Positions 1 to 9,043 of a stretch of 64,000 nucleotides of DNA are shown here, in pieces (position 1 is the stretch's first letter; every line of letters starts with the position of its first letter). The stretch lies in NCBI RefSeq assembly GCF_011682175.1, contig NZ_WHJG01000040.1, positions 1 to 64,000 of the forward strand, read 5' to 3'. The DNA is from Massilia frigida (GTDB taxonomy: Bacteria; Pseudomonadota; Gammaproteobacteria; Burkholderiales; Burkholderiaceae_D). The notes under the pieces are model-generated. The model was not told the DNA's origin. It made no database searches and was given only the letters and a program-made list of their open reading frames with translations. The position numbers were made by a program, and so were the translations under genes.

Positions 1-170
1 CGTCGTCCAAAAGGCAAGAGTAAACGCCATTTCGCTACAGTTTACAAGTGGCGGCTGTAACTCCTTGAATGTTAACGGGTTTTCTCGTCATGGCGACAGG
101 GAGTTCGGAGTTGTGTATAACGTGATGACCCGAACCCGGCGTGGCTCCGGAGCATGTTACGATTGTGCTT

Positions 171-923
171 ATGTGGATTTACCCTACCTCTCTCGCGCAC
201 CGCGGCGGCGGCAAACTCGCGCCCGAAAACACCATCGCCGGCCTGCGCTGCGGCCTGGCGCACGGCTTTCGCGCCGTCGAATTCGATGTCATGCTGGCGC
301 GCGACGGCGTGCCGGTCGTGATGCATGATCCTTACCTGGGGCGCACCATCGCCGGTTCCGGCAACGTGGTCGACTACGACGCCGCCGAACTGGTCACCAT
401 GGACGCCGGCAACTGGTTCAGCGCCCAGTACCTGGGCGAAACGGTGCCCCTGTTCACCCAGTTCGTCCAGTTCTGCAAGGACAACGGCATCTGGATGAAT
501 ATCGAGATCAAGCCCGCCCCCGGATTCGAGGAGGAAACGGGCAGGGTGGTCGCCAGCCTCACGCGCGCCTTGTTCGGACTTGAAATCGCGCAGGACGACC
601 CGCGCCAGATACCGCTGCTGTCGGCCTTCAGCCCGGTGGCGCTGGCCGCTGCCCAAGAGGCGGCGCCCGAGCTGCCGCGCGCCTTGCTGCTCGACCGCAT
701 GGATGAGGGCTGGCAAGCCCAGGCCCGCGAACTGGCGGTGGTGGCGATCCATACCAACCACAAGCACCTCGACGAGGCGCTGGCGCATCGGATCAAGGAC
801 GCCGGCTACGGGCTGTTTTGCTACACCGTCAATGATCCTGCGCGCGCCCGCGAAATCCTGGGGTGGGGCGTGGACGCCTTCTGCACCGACCGCATCGACC
901 TGATCGGGCCGGATTTCGCTTGA
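171..923 (+). CDS. ugpQ: glycerophosphodiester phosphodiesterase (UgpQ/GlpQ-like)
   Basis: The 250-residue protein hydrolyses glycerophosphodiesters to glycerol-3-phosphate and an alcohol. The N-terminal HRGGG followed by PENT (residues about 10-20) and the VEFDVMLARDG plus VVMHD segments are the GDPD-family catalytic and metal-binding motifs on a TIM-barrel scaffold. No signal peptide is seen, so a cytoplasmic UgpQ-type enzyme is likelier than periplasmic GlpQ. The ATG at 171 is chosen because the HRGGG motif normally lies near residue 10; an upstream GTG at 141 would add ten residues of no family character. It lies upstream of alaS with its own short gap and shows no operon partner. Confidence 0.85.
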   Translation: MWIYPTSLAHRGGGKLAPENTIAGLRCGLAHGFRAVEFDVMLARDGVPVVMHDPYLGRTIAGSGNVVDYDAAELVTMDAGNWFSAQYLGETVPLFTQFVQFCKDNGIWMNIEIKPAPGFEEETGRVVASLTRALFGLEIAQDDPRQIPLLSAFSPVALAAAQEAAPELPRALLLDRMDEGWQAQARELAVVAIHTNHKHLDEALAHRIKDAGYGLFCYTVNDPARAREILGWGVDAFCTDRIDLIGPDFA

Positions 924-971
924 GCGTTGGCCTACGCGGCCTTGCCCGGCGTTGACTCCAGTTCCATACGC

Positions 972-977
972 TATAAT
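972..977 (+). promoter_or_regulatory. -10 box of the alaS promoter
   Basis: A perfect TATAAT lies 40 bases before the alaS start. A TTGACT is present 14 bases upstream, which is too close for a standard -35; GCGTTG at 949-954 gives a 17-base spacer. The -10 is convincing and the -35 assignment is uncertain. Confidence 0.5.
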
Positions 978-1017
978 CGTTTTTTTATAGCATGCTGCCT
1001 TCTTACGCCCATACGAC

Positions 1018-3627
1018 ATGAAATCATCCGAAATCCGCGACAAATTCCTGAAGTTCTTCGAATCCAAAGGCCATACGATTGTCCGTTCGAGTTCACTCGT
1101 ACCGGGCAACGATCCCACCCTGATGCTGACCAACAGTGGCATGGTGCAGTTCAAGGACGTGTTTACCGGCACCGACAGCCGTCCGTACACGCGCGCCACC
1201 TCGGTGCAGCGCTGCGTGCGCGCCGGCGGCAAGCATAACGACCTGGAAAACGTCGGCTACACCGCGCGTCACCACACCTTCTTCGAAATGCTGGGTAACT
1301 TCAGCTTCGGCGACTATTTCAAGCGCGACGCCATCAACTACGCGTGGGAGCTGCTGACCAAAGTCTACGGCCTGCCGTCCGAGAAGCTGACCGTCACCGT
1401 CTACATGGAAGATGACGAAGCGTACGACATCTGGGCCAACGAAGTGGGGGTGCCGAAAGAGCGCATCATCCGCATCGGCGACAACAAGGGCGCGCGCTAC
1501 GCGTCGGACAACTTCTGGCAGATGGCCGACACCGGCCCGTGCGGCCCATGCACCGAGATTTTCTACGACCACGGCGCCGACATTCCCGGCGGCCCGCCTG
1601 GCTCGCCCGATGAAGATGGCGACCGCTTCATCGAAATCTGGAACCTGGTGTTCATGCAGTTCAACCGCGATGAAGCGGGCGTCATGCACAAGCTGCCCAA
1701 GCCGTGCGTCGATACCGGCATGGGCATGGAGCGCCTGGCCGCCGTGCTTCAGCACGTCCACTCGAACTACGAGATCGACCTGTTCCAGGCATTGATCAAG
1801 GCCGCCGCGCGCGAAACCGGCACCACCGACCTCGAAAACAAATCGCTGCGTGTGATCGCCGACCATATCCGCGCATCGGCCTTCATGATCGTCGACGGCG
1901 TCATCCCTGGCAGCGAAGGGCGTGCCTATGTCCTGCGCCGCATCATCCGCCGCGCGCTGCGCCACGGCCACAAGCTCGGCCAGACCAAGCCGTTCTTCTT
2001 CAAGCTGGTGGAAGACCTCAATACCGAGATGGGCGCGGCCTATCCGGAACTGGCCGCAGTGAAGACGCGTGTCGCCAACATGATCGAAGGCGAAGAAGTC
2101 AATTTCGGAAAAACGCTTGAAAACGGCATGAAAGTGCTGGAAGCGCAGTTGGCCAAGAACGCCGGCAAGCTCGATGGCGCCACCGCTTTCCTGCTGTACG
2201 ACACCTACGGCTTCCCGCTCGACCTGACCGCTGACATCTGCCGCGAGCGCAATATCGAATTCGACGAAGCGGGCTTCCACGTCGCCATGGCGCGCCAGAA
2301 GGAACTGGCCGGCGCGGGCGCTGGTGGGGCCAAGCAGAAAAACGTCGAATACAGCGGCGAGAAAAACAAATTCGTCGGCTACGACAGCCTGGCGCACGCC
2401 AGCCGTGTGGTGGCCCTGTACGCCGACGGCAGCGCGGTGCAGGAACTGGCGGCCGGCCAGCACGGCATCGTGGTGCTCGATACCACGCCGTTCTACGCCG
2501 AATCGGGCGGCCAGGTGGGCGACCAGGGCGTGCTCACGTCCGCTAGCGCTACATTCACCGTGGCCGACACCCTCAAGGTGCAGGCCGACGTGTTCGGCCA
2601 CCATGGCGTGCTGACCTCCGGTGTGCTCAAAGTGGGCGACACGGTCAACGCCAACGTCGACGAAGCCAAGCGCGCGCGCACCATCCGCAATCACTCCGCA
2701 ACGCACCTGATGCACAAGGCGCTGCGCGAAGTGCTGGGCGACCATGTGGCGCAAAAAGGTTCGGTGGTCGATCCGGACCGCACCCGTTTCGACTTCTCAC
2801 ATAACGCGCCGCTGACGGCCGACCAGATCGCCCAGGTCGAAGTGATCGTCAACCGCGAAATCCTGGAAAACCACGCGACGCAGGCGCATAACATGACGTT
2901 CGACGACGCCGTCAAGCATGGCGCCATGGCGCTGTTCGGCGAGAAGTATGGCGACGAAGTGCGCGTGCTCGATATCGGTTCGTCCAAAGAGCTGTGCGGT
3001 GGCGTTCACGTGGGCCGCACCGGCGACATCGGTCTCTTCAAGATCATCGGCGAAGGCGGCGTCGCAGCGGGTATCCGCCGCGTCGAAGCCGTCACCGGCG
3101 AAGGCGCGCTGGCGCTGGTGCAGTCGCTTAACCGCCGCGTGCAGGAAGCGGCCGGCGCACTGAAAACCACCCCGGACGAACTGACCAACCGTATCGCGCA
3201 GGTGCAGGATCACGTCAAGTCGCTGGAAAAGGAATTGGCAGCGCTGAAGTCGAAACTGGCGGCAGGGCAGGGCGATGAACTGGTGACGCAAGCGGTGGAC
3301 GTGAATGGCATCAAGGTCGTTGCGGCGATCCTGGAAGGCGCCGATTCGGCGCGTCTGGGCGAAACCATGGACAAGCTCAAGGACAAGCTGAAAACGGCTG
3401 CCATCGTGCTCGCCAGCGTCGCTGACGGCAAGGTGAACCTGATCGCCGGCGTGACGGCGGATGCCACGTCCAAGGTCAAGGCGGGCGAGCTGGTCAACTT
3501 CGTGGCCCAGCAAGTGGGCGGCAAGGGCGGCGGACGTCCTGACATGGCGCGTGCCGGTGGCACCGATCCGAGCGGCCTGGACGCGGCGCTGGCTGGTGTC
3601 GCGGCCTGGGTGGCTGAGCGCGCGTAA
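1018..3627 (+). CDS. alaS: alanine--tRNA ligase
   Basis: The protein charges tRNA-Ala with alanine and hydrolyses mischarged Ser/Gly-tRNA-Ala. At 869 residues it is full length. The N-terminal class II catalytic core carries the expected [11 protein letters not shown] and [18 protein letters not shown] segments. The editing domain shows the zinc-ligand HSATHLMH (from about residue 559) and [11 protein letters not shown] (from about 660). The C-terminal region holds a coiled-coil stretch and the DHHA1-type [15 protein letters not shown] glycine-rich motif. A TATAAT box precedes it, and a GC-rich repeat rather than a clear T-tailed terminator follows. Confidence 0.98.
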   Translation: MKSSEIRDKFLKFFESKGHTIVRSSSLVPGNDPTLMLTNSGMVQFKDVFTGTDSRPYTRATSVQRCVRAGGKHNDLENVGYTARHHTFFEMLGNFSFGDYFKRDAINYAWELLTKVYGLPSEKLTVTVYMEDDEAYDIWANEVGVPKERIIRIGDNKGARYASDNFWQMADTGPCGPCTEIFYDHGADIPGGPPGSPDEDGDRFIEIWNLVFMQFNRDEAGVMHKLPKPCVDTGMGMERLAAVLQHVHSNYEIDLFQALIKAAARETGTTDLENKSLRVIADHIRASAFMIVDGVIPGSEGRAYVLRRIIRRALRHGHKLGQTKPFFFKLVEDLNTEMGAAYPELAAVKTRVANMIEGEEVNFGKTLENGMKVLEAQLAKNAGKLDGATAFLLYDTYGFPLDLTADICRERNIEFDEAGFHVAMARQKELAGAGAGGAKQKNVEYSGEKNKFVGYDSLAHASRVVALYADGSAVQELAAGQHGIVVLDTTPFYAESGGQVGDQGVLTSASATFTVADTLKVQADVFGHHGVLTSGVLKVGDTVNANVDEAKRARTIRNHSATHLMHKALREVLGDHVAQKGSVVDPDRTRFDFSHNAPLTADQIAQVEVIVNREILENHATQAHNMTFDDAVKHGAMALFGEKYGDEVRVLDIGSSKELCGGVHVGRTGDIGLFKIIGEGGVAAGIRRVEAVTGEGALALVQSLNRRVQEAAGALKTTPDELTNRIAQVQDHVKSLEKELAALKSKLAAGQGDELVTQAVDVNGIKVVAAILEGADSARLGETMDKLKDKLKTAAIVLASVADGKVNLIAGVTADATSKVKAGELVNFVAQQVGGKGGGRPDMARAGGTDPSGLDAALAGVAAWVAERA

Positions 3628-3949
3628 GTACGTCGCACTTTGCGCCAATGCCTCTAGCTCCGTCGTCCCCGCCGAGTGCCGCCTTGGCGCGGGGGCGACG
3701 GGGATGCGCGGGGGCGGCGGGGATATGCGGGGGCGGTCGCAGCTTAACCATACGTCATAGTACGGCGCATACCAGCTGGCAACTCCACTTCAGACATTTC
3801 TTACACGCAGCTTACAACTTCCGTTGCAGAGCTGTTATTGTCGTTGTGACCATGCAACAAGCAATTTATATATTGGTGCGGTGCGTCAAATTTGCGGATT
3901 TGGAGTATATTTGTTGGGTGAGTAATTCAATCCACCCTAAGAGCAAGCG
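3628..3949. other. intergenic region alaS-tusA with a repeat-like GC-rich block
   Basis: This 322-base gap holds no credible gene. Positions 3660-3725 contain CGTCGTCCCCGCC and a facing GGCGCGGGGGCGACGGGG, which resemble a degenerate member of the GTCGTT-bounded palindromic repeats found elsewhere in the window. The AT-rich second half (3840-3949) must carry the promoter of the downstream TusA-like gene. TATATT at 3906-3911 is a possible -10, with no good -35. Confidence 0.4.
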
Positions 3950-4207
3950 ATGAGCGATACAACTTTCGACAGCGAGATCATGGAATACCAGAAGGAACTC
4001 GACGCACGGGGACTCAATTGCCCATTGCCGATCCTCAAGGCCAAGAAGGCGCTTGCGGAAATGGAAACCGGGGAAGTGCTGCGCATTGTCGCCACTGACA
4101 CCGGCTCCGTACGCGACTTCCAGGCGTTTGCCAAGCAGACCGGTAATGCCCTCGTTTCCCATACTCAAAACGGCCGCGAATTCATCTTTTTGATGCGCCG
4201 CAAATAA
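3950..4207 (+). CDS. TusA/SirA-family sulfurtransferase-like protein
   Basis: An 85-residue protein of the TusA family, whose members carry persulfide sulfur on a single cysteine for tRNA thiolation, molybdenum-cofactor synthesis or sulfur oxidation. The defining motif LDARGLNCPLPILKAKKAL is present near residues 17-35 and contains the CPxP catalytic cysteine. The FLMRRK ending also fits the family. It stands alone, so the exact sulfur-transfer partner cannot be named. mobB lies in this window but about 41 kb away. Confidence 0.88.
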   Translation: MSDTTFDSEIMEYQKELDARGLNCPLPILKAKKALAEMETGEVLRIVATDTGSVRDFQAFAKQTGNALVSHTQNGREFIFLMRRK

Positions 4208-4216
4208 GATTCCGGA

Positions 4217-4248
4217 CGGGGCCAGGCCACAGCTTGCCCCGCTGGTTT
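4217..4248 (+). terminator. possible weak terminator after the TusA-like gene
   Basis: CGGGGC (4217-4222) can pair with GCCCCG (4236-4241), and the stem is followed by a short T-rich run. The stem is short and the loop imperfect, so the call is tentative. Confidence 0.35.
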
Positions 4249-4314
4249 TCTTCAACAATTTCCCGACATCATGACAAAGCCCGACGATTAGGTGTTTTCC
4301 TCTAGCTAAAAATC

Positions 4315-4326
4315 GCACGATCGTGC
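4315..4326. promoter_or_regulatory. perfect palindrome upstream of etfBA, candidate TetR-type operator
   Basis: GCACGATCGTGC is a perfect 12-base palindrome just upstream of the etfB -35 region. TetR-family regulators of fatty-acid and branched-chain degradation (the PsrA, FadP and LiuQ groups) bind sites of this general shape and often control etfBA. The link to this site is inference; the regulator itself is not in the window. Confidence 0.45.
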
Positions 4327-4332
4327 TTTAAT

Positions 4333-4362
4333 TTGGCGTGAAAACGGTTTATCTCTTATAAT
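4333..4362 (+). promoter_or_regulatory. etfBA promoter
   Basis: TTGGCG (4333-4338) and TATAAT (4357-4362) are separated by 18 bases, a good sigma-70 match. The start codon follows 50 bases downstream. The palindrome at 4315-4326 abuts the -35 box. Confidence 0.55.
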
Positions 4363-4412
4363 CTAGGCCACTTTAGTCAAGTCACCTTATTTATTCTTCC
4401 AAAGGCACCCCT

Positions 4413-5162
4413 ATGAAAGTCCTGGTTCCCGTCAAACGCGTGGTCGACTACAACGTCAAAGTGCGTGTGAAATCCGACGGCAGCGGCGTCGATATCGCCA
4501 ATGTCAAAATGTCGATGAATCCTTTCGACGAGATCGCGCTGGAAGAAGCGATGCGTCTGAAGGAAGCCGGCAAGGTCACCGAAGTGGTGGCCGTGTCCTG
4601 CGGCGTCACCCAGTGCCAGGAAACCCTGCGCACCGGCATGGCCATTGGCGCCGACCGCGGCATCCTGGTCGAAACGACCGCCGACCTCGAACCGCTGGCC
4701 GTGGCCAAGCTGCTCAAGGCGCTGGCCGACAAGGAGCAACCGCAGCTGATCATCCTGGGCAAGCAAGCCATCGATGACGACTCGAACCAGACCGGCCAGA
4801 TGCTGGCTGCCCTGCTGGGCTGGCCGCAAGCCACGTTCGCCTCGAAAGTCGTGCTGGAAGACGGCAAAGTCACCGTCACCCGCGAAGTCGACGGCGGCCT
4901 GGAAACCCTGGCGCTCACGCTGCCGGCGATCATCACGACCGACCTGCGCCTGAACGAGCCGCGCTACGTGACCCTGCCGAACATCATGAAGGCCAAGAAA
5001 AAGCCGCTGGACGTGGTCAAGCCGGAAGAGCTGGGCGTCGACGTTGCGCCGCGCCTGAAGACCTTGAAGGTCGTCGAGCCAGCCAAGCGTTCGGCCGGCA
5101 TCAAGGTGCCGGATGCGGCCACCCTGGTCGCCAAGCTGCGCACCGAAGCCAAAGTTATCTGA
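4413..5162 (+). CDS. etfB: electron transfer flavoprotein subunit beta
   Basis: This 249-residue AMP-binding subunit of the heterodimeric electron carrier accepts electrons from acyl-CoA dehydrogenases and passes them to ETF:quinone oxidoreductase. The start [19 protein letters not shown] and the internal [19 protein letters not shown] segment are characteristic of EtfB. The [20 protein letters not shown] region matches the family signature. It is followed 40 bases later by etfA and then by an acyl-CoA dehydrogenase, a coherent beta-oxidation electron-transfer cluster. Confidence 0.96.
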   Translation: MKVLVPVKRVVDYNVKVRVKSDGSGVDIANVKMSMNPFDEIALEEAMRLKEAGKVTEVVAVSCGVTQCQETLRTGMAIGADRGILVETTADLEPLAVAKLLKALADKEQPQLIILGKQAIDDDSNQTGQMLAALLGWPQATFASKVVLEDGKVTVTREVDGGLETLALTLPAIITTDLRLNEPRYVTLPNIMKAKKKPLDVVKPEELGVDVAPRLKTLKVVEPAKRSAGIKVPDAATLVAKLRTEAKVI

Positions 5163-5202
5163 TCGCGGCCTGGCCGTCTCACCTAAAAATACAGGAAAAA
5201 TC

Positions 5203-6135
5203 ATGGTCGCATTAGTTATTGCTGAACACGACAACGCCTCCCTCAAGGGAAGCACCCACCACACCGTCACCGCCGCGATCGCCTGCGGCGGCGAAGTGCA
5301 CATCCTCGTTGCTGGCAGCAACTGCGGCGCCGCCGCCGCGCAAGCAGCCGCCATCGCCGGCGTGACCAAGGTCCTCGTGGCCGACGCGCCTCACCACGCC
5401 GACGGCCTGGCCGAAAACGTGGCCGAGCAGGTCCTGGGCCTGGCAGCGTCGTACTCGCACATCCTCGCTCCGGCAACCGCTTACGGCAAAAACATTCTGC
5501 CGCGCGTGGCCGCCAAGCTGGACGTGGCACAGATCTCCGAGATCACCAAGGTCGATTCGCCGGACACCTTCGAGCGTCCTATCTACGCCGGTAACGCGAT
5601 CGCCACCGTGCAGTCGTCGGACAAGATCAAGGTCATCACCGTGCGCACCACCGGTTTCGATTCGGCTGCGGCCGAAGGCGGCTCGGCTGCCACGGAAGCC
5701 ATCGGCGCGGTTGCCGATTCGGGCAAGTCGACTTTCGTCGGCCGTGAACTGGCCAAGTCGGATCGTCCTGAACTGACCGCCGCGAAAATCATCGTTTCCG
5801 GTGGCCGCGGCATGGGCTCGGGCGACAACTTCAAGATCCTCGAACCGCTGGCCGACAAGCTGGGTGCGGCCATGGGCGCGTCGCGCGCCGCGGTCGACGC
5901 CGGCTTCGTGCCGAACGACTGGCAAGTTGGCCAGACCGGCAAGATCGTCGCGCCGTCGCTGTACATCGCGGTCGGCATCTCCGGCGCCATCCAGCATTTG
6001 GCCGGCATGAAGGACTCGAAGACCATCGTTGCGATCAACAAGGATCCGGAAGCGCCGATCTTCTCGGTGGCCGACTACGGTATCGTTGGCGACCTGTTCG
6101 AGGTAGTGCCTGACCTGGTCAAGCAACTCGGCTAA
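5203..6135 (+). CDS. etfA: electron transfer flavoprotein subunit alpha
   Basis: This 310-residue FAD-binding partner of EtfB starts [18 protein letters not shown] at the ATG at 5203, preceded by ACAGGAAAAA; an upstream in-frame extension is not family-like. The C-terminal FAD domain (from about residue 195) shows the EtfA signature [19 protein letters not shown], then [19 protein letters not shown] and [16 protein letters not shown]-like segments. It is co-transcribed with etfB. Confidence 0.96.
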   Translation: MVALVIAEHDNASLKGSTHHTVTAAIACGGEVHILVAGSNCGAAAAQAAAIAGVTKVLVADAPHHADGLAENVAEQVLGLAASYSHILAPATAYGKNILPRVAAKLDVAQISEITKVDSPDTFERPIYAGNAIATVQSSDKIKVITVRTTGFDSAAAEGGSAATEAIGAVADSGKSTFVGRELAKSDRPELTAAKIIVSGGRGMGSGDNFKILEPLADKLGAAMGASRAAVDAGFVPNDWQVGQTGKIVAPSLYIAVGISGAIQHLAGMKDSKTIVAINKDPEAPIFSVADYGIVGDLFEVVPDLVKQLG

Positions 6136-6137
6136 GC

Positions 6138-6173
6138 CGCGTCGGCTACCGCGCCGGCTACCGCGTCGGCTAC
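6138..6173. repeat. three tandem 12-base units after etfA
   Basis: CGCGTCGGCTAC, CGCGCCGGCTAC and CGCGTCGGCTAC follow one another directly from the third base after the etfA stop codon. The last etfA bases (CTCGGCTAA) resemble the unit, so replication slippage from the gene end is a possible origin. Confidence 0.75.
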
Positions 6174-6198
6174 CGTACAGCATCTGCAGCAAACACCT

Positions 6199-6233
6199 GT
6201 AGGGTGGGCACGGGAACCCTGTGCCCACCCTAC
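6199..6233. repeat. 13-base perfect inverted repeat, GTAGGGTGGGCAC type
   Basis: GTAGGGTGGGCAC (6199-6211) and GTGCCCACCCTAC (6221-6233) form a perfect stem with a nine-base loop between etfA and the acyl-CoA dehydrogenase. A degenerate relative sits at 16967-16995. Such short GC palindromes are typical of REP-like elements mobilised by RAYT transposases; no such transposase is in the window. Confidence 0.7.
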
Positions 6234-6267
6234 ACGTCCATTGGAAGCGCAATTTTAGGAGATCAAG

Positions 6268-8058
6268 GTGACTTACAAAGCCCCGCTGAAAGACATGCTG
6301 TTCGTGATGAACGAACTGGCCGGACTGTCCACCGTTAACACGCTGCCCGGTTGCGAAGACGCCACCGCCGACACGGTCGAAGCAGTCCTCGAAGAAAACG
6401 CGAAATTCTGCGCCAACGTCGTCGCGCCATTGAACCACTCCAGCGACAAGGAGCCGAGCTTCTGGCACGACGGCCAGGTAAGCACCTCCAAGGGCTTCAA
6501 GGATGCCTTCAAGGGCTTCGCGGAAGCCGGCTGGCAGGGTGTGCAGCACCCGACCGATTTCGGCGGCCAGGGCTTGCCCAAGCTGGTCGCCACGCCGTGC
6601 ATCGAAATGCTCAACGCGTCGAGCATCTCGTTCGCGCTGGTGGCCTTGCTGTCGGACGGCGCGATCGAAGCGCTGCTGACGGCAGGCTCCGACGAACAGA
6701 AGGCCACCTATCTGGAGCCGCTGGTATCGGGCAAATGGACCGGCACCATGAACCTGACCGAGCCCCAGGCCGGGTCGGACCTGGCCGCCGTGCGCACGCG
6801 CGCCGTGCCGCAGGGCGACGGCACCTACAAGGTATTCGGCACCAAGATCTTCATCACCTACGGTGAGCACGACCTGACCGAGAATATCGTCCACCTGGTC
6901 CTGGCGCGCACGCCGGATGCGCCGGCGGGCGTGAAGGGCATTTCGCTGTTCATCGTGCCCAAGTTCCTGGTCAATGCCGACGGCTCGCTGGGCGCGCGCA
7001 ATGACGCGCACTGCGTCTCGATCGAACATAAACTCGGCATCAAGGCCAGCCCCACCGCGGTGCTGCAATTTGGCGATAACGGCGGCGCCATTGGTACCCT
7101 GGTCGGCGAAGAAAACCGCGGCCTCGAATACATGTTCATCATGATGAACGCGGCGCGCTTCGGCGTGGGCTTGCAGGGCATCGGCCTGGCCGAGCGTTCG
7201 TACCAGCAGGCCGTGGCTTTTGCCAAGGACCGCGTGCAGTCGCGCGACCTGGCCGGTTCCGCCGGTCCGGTATCGATCATCCATCACCCCGATGTGCGGC
7301 GCATGCTCATGTCGATGCGTTCGCAGGTCGAGGCGGCGCGCGCGCTGGCGTATGTAGGCGCGGGCATCAGCGATGTCGCGCATCACCACGAAGACGCCGC
7401 CGTGCGCGCGTCCAACCTGGCGGTGTACGAGTATCTGGTGCCGATCATCAAAGGCTGGTCGACCGAGATGTCGCAGGACGTCACGCGCGACGGCGTGCAA
7501 GTTCACGGCGGCATGGGCTTTATCGAGGAAACCGGCGCGGCGCAGCACTACCGCGACGCCAAGATCCTGACCATCTACGAAGGCACGACCGCGATCCAGG
7601 CGAACGACCTGGTGGGCCGCAAGACGGTGCGCGACGGCGGTGCCGTGGCCAAGTCGATCATTAGCCAGGTGCGCGAGACCGAGGCGCTGCTGGCGGCCCA
7701 GGGCGGCGCGGACTTCAAGGCGATCCATCGCGCGCTGCTTGACGGCAGCGTGGCGCTGGAAGCGGTGGTGGAGTATGTCGCCGCGAACATGAAGACCGAC
7801 ATCAAGGGCGTGTTCTCGGGTAGTGTGCTGTACCTGAAACTGGCCGGTATCGTGCTTGGAGGCTGGGTGATGGCGCGCGCCGCGCTGGTGGCGCAGGCGA
7901 AGATCGATGGCGGTGATGGCGATGCGCTCTTCTACAAGGCCAAGATTGCTACGGCGCGCTTCTTCGCGGACCATATCCTGACGCAGGCGTCGGGATTGCG
8001 TACGGCGATTGTGGAAGGTAGTGCTGGGGTGCTGGCGTTGACGGAAGATCAGTTCTAA
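6268..8058 (+). CDS. acyl-CoA dehydrogenase, large DmdC-like family
   Basis: A 596-residue FAD enzyme that oxidises an acyl-CoA to the enoyl-CoA and passes electrons to ETF. It is longer than classical acyl-CoA dehydrogenases (about 380 residues) because of extra N- and C-terminal domains typical of the DmdC/AidB-like group. LTEPQAGSDLAAVRTRA binds the flavin. The QVHGGMGFIEETGAAQHYRD and ILTIYEGTTAIQANDLVGRK segments hold the family signature and the likely catalytic glutamate. The GTG start at 6268 has TAGGAG six bases upstream. The substrate is not determinable. It lies directly downstream of etfBA and is probably linked functionally to it. Confidence 0.92.
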   Translation: MTYKAPLKDMLFVMNELAGLSTVNTLPGCEDATADTVEAVLEENAKFCANVVAPLNHSSDKEPSFWHDGQVSTSKGFKDAFKGFAEAGWQGVQHPTDFGGQGLPKLVATPCIEMLNASSISFALVALLSDGAIEALLTAGSDEQKATYLEPLVSGKWTGTMNLTEPQAGSDLAAVRTRAVPQGDGTYKVFGTKIFITYGEHDLTENIVHLVLARTPDAPAGVKGISLFIVPKFLVNADGSLGARNDAHCVSIEHKLGIKASPTAVLQFGDNGGAIGTLVGEENRGLEYMFIMMNAARFGVGLQGIGLAERSYQQAVAFAKDRVQSRDLAGSAGPVSIIHHPDVRRMLMSMRSQVEAARALAYVGAGISDVAHHHEDAAVRASNLAVYEYLVPIIKGWSTEMSQDVTRDGVQVHGGMGFIEETGAAQHYRDAKILTIYEGTTAIQANDLVGRKTVRDGGAVAKSIISQVRETEALLAAQGGADFKAIHRALLDGSVALEAVVEYVAANMKTDIKGVFSGSVLYLKLAGIVLGGWVMARAALVAQAKIDGGDGDALFYKAKIATARFFADHILTQASGLRTAIVEGSAGVLALTEDQF

Positions 8059-8108
8059 GCACGTCAAGCAAGTCGCTACCGTTCTATCCGTCCGTTACAG
8101 TTTGATCC

Positions 8109-8250
8109 GTCGTTCCCGCTAGCCCCCGTCGTTCCCGCGCAGGCGGGAACCCAAGTTCGCACCGTAGCCACAGGCTTATCTACGGAATTGGGGGGAACGC
8201 ATGCGTTCCCGCCTGCGCGGGAAGTCGTTTCTGGCAATGCCAGGAACGAC
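8109..8250. repeat. GTCGTT-bounded palindromic repeat cluster
   Basis: This gap between convergent genes is filled with palindromes. A perfect 19-base inverted repeat (8132-8150 against 8205-8223) encloses an inner pair CCGTAG/CTACGG (8162-8167, 8180-8185). It is followed by GTCGTTTCTGGCA and TGCCAGGAACGAC (8224-8250). GTCGTTCCCGC also occurs at 8109 and 8128. The ends match repeats at about 15.7 and 20.6 kb, so this is probably a REP or MITE-like family. It may also act as a bidirectional transcription barrier. Confidence 0.7.
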
Positions 8251-8284
8251 GAAGCTGCATTTAGCGGCGGCAAAGACGCCGGTC

Positions 8285-8872
8285 TTACGACCTGCGAATC
8301 GAATTGCCCGAATTCCGCACACGATCACCACGCTGCATGCCCGGCTGATTGTTAAACTTGAACGAGCGGCGCTGGCCGTTGTCGTACTGGACATCCACCG
8401 TCCACACGGTATGCGCATTCGCGCGTTCCTGGATCTTCTTCCCCGCATACGCACCACCGACCGCACCGGCCACCGTGGCCAGCGCGCGTCCCGATCCGCC
8501 GCCGACCTGATTACCCAGCAGCCCGCCCACGGCGCCGCCGCCAATCACGCCCAGCGCATTCGCACTGCCATTCTGGCGCGCGCTGCGCACCGCCGTCACC
8601 TTGCCGCAGTCGCGGCATGCCGCTGCGCGCGGCGCGTTGCGCTCGTCGTAACGGTCACCCCCACGGGCCGCCGCCAGCGCGCGGTTATTCTCCGACTTGG
8701 CCGCGCGCAGGCATTTCATGCGCTGCCCATCGTTACGCTCGTCGTTGCAGATTTCCCGGTCCTGCGCGTATTGCGCATCGGCGGCGCGCAGCTGCGCGGA
8801 CGAGGCGTGTACCGTGCCCATCGCGCTGCTCAGCGCCAGTACCAGCGCCAGTGTCAAATTGCGTTTCATCAT
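8285..8872 (-). CDS. exported glycine-zipper 2TM-domain protein
   Basis: A 195-residue protein with an N-terminal signal peptide (MMKRNLTLALVLALSSAMG, cleavage near VHA-S). The central region ALGVIGGGAVGGLLGNQVGGGSG then TVAGAVGGAYAGKKIQE (residues about 107-147) is a classic glycine zipper of the kind found in outer-membrane lipoproteins such as SlyB or PcpB. The segment before it is charged and contains several cysteines. AGGAG lies six bases before the first of two adjacent ATGs. It is convergent with the acyl-CoA dehydrogenase gene. The role is unknown, perhaps envelope integrity. Confidence 0.75.
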   Translation of the reverse strand: MMKRNLTLALVLALSSAMGTVHASSAQLRAADAQYAQDREICNDERNDGQRMKCLRAAKSENNRALAAARGGDRYDERNAPRAAACRDCGKVTAVRSARQNGSANALGVIGGGAVGGLLGNQVGGGSGRALATVAGAVGGAYAGKKIQERANAHTVWTVDVQYDNGQRRSFKFNNQPGMQRGDRVRNSGNSIRRS

Positions 8873-8987
8873 AGTATTCTCCTGATCGATTAATCGTGCC
8901 CGGCAACGAGCCGCATACCGTATTGTAGATCACTTGCGAGACAGCAATTATTCGCGGCAAGGTGTGCTTCGTCCTCCCTCAACTGTT

Positions 8988-8993
8988 TATAAT
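8988..8993 (+). promoter_or_regulatory. -10 box for the HELAH lipoprotein gene
   Basis: A perfect TATAAT lies 50 bases before the TTG start at 9044. No convincing -35 is seen at the right distance. Confidence 0.4.
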
Positions 8994-9043
8994 CCACGCA
9001 CGGTCTTTACATCCCACGTTTGCCCTCTTTCACAGGACTTATC

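Noticed and set aside
5212-8067. A 951-codon minus-strand open frame antisense to etfA and the acyl-CoA dehydrogenase
   Set aside because: It is the complement-frame shadow of two well-supported genes in high-GC DNA, with Arg/Gly/His-rich composition and no domain.
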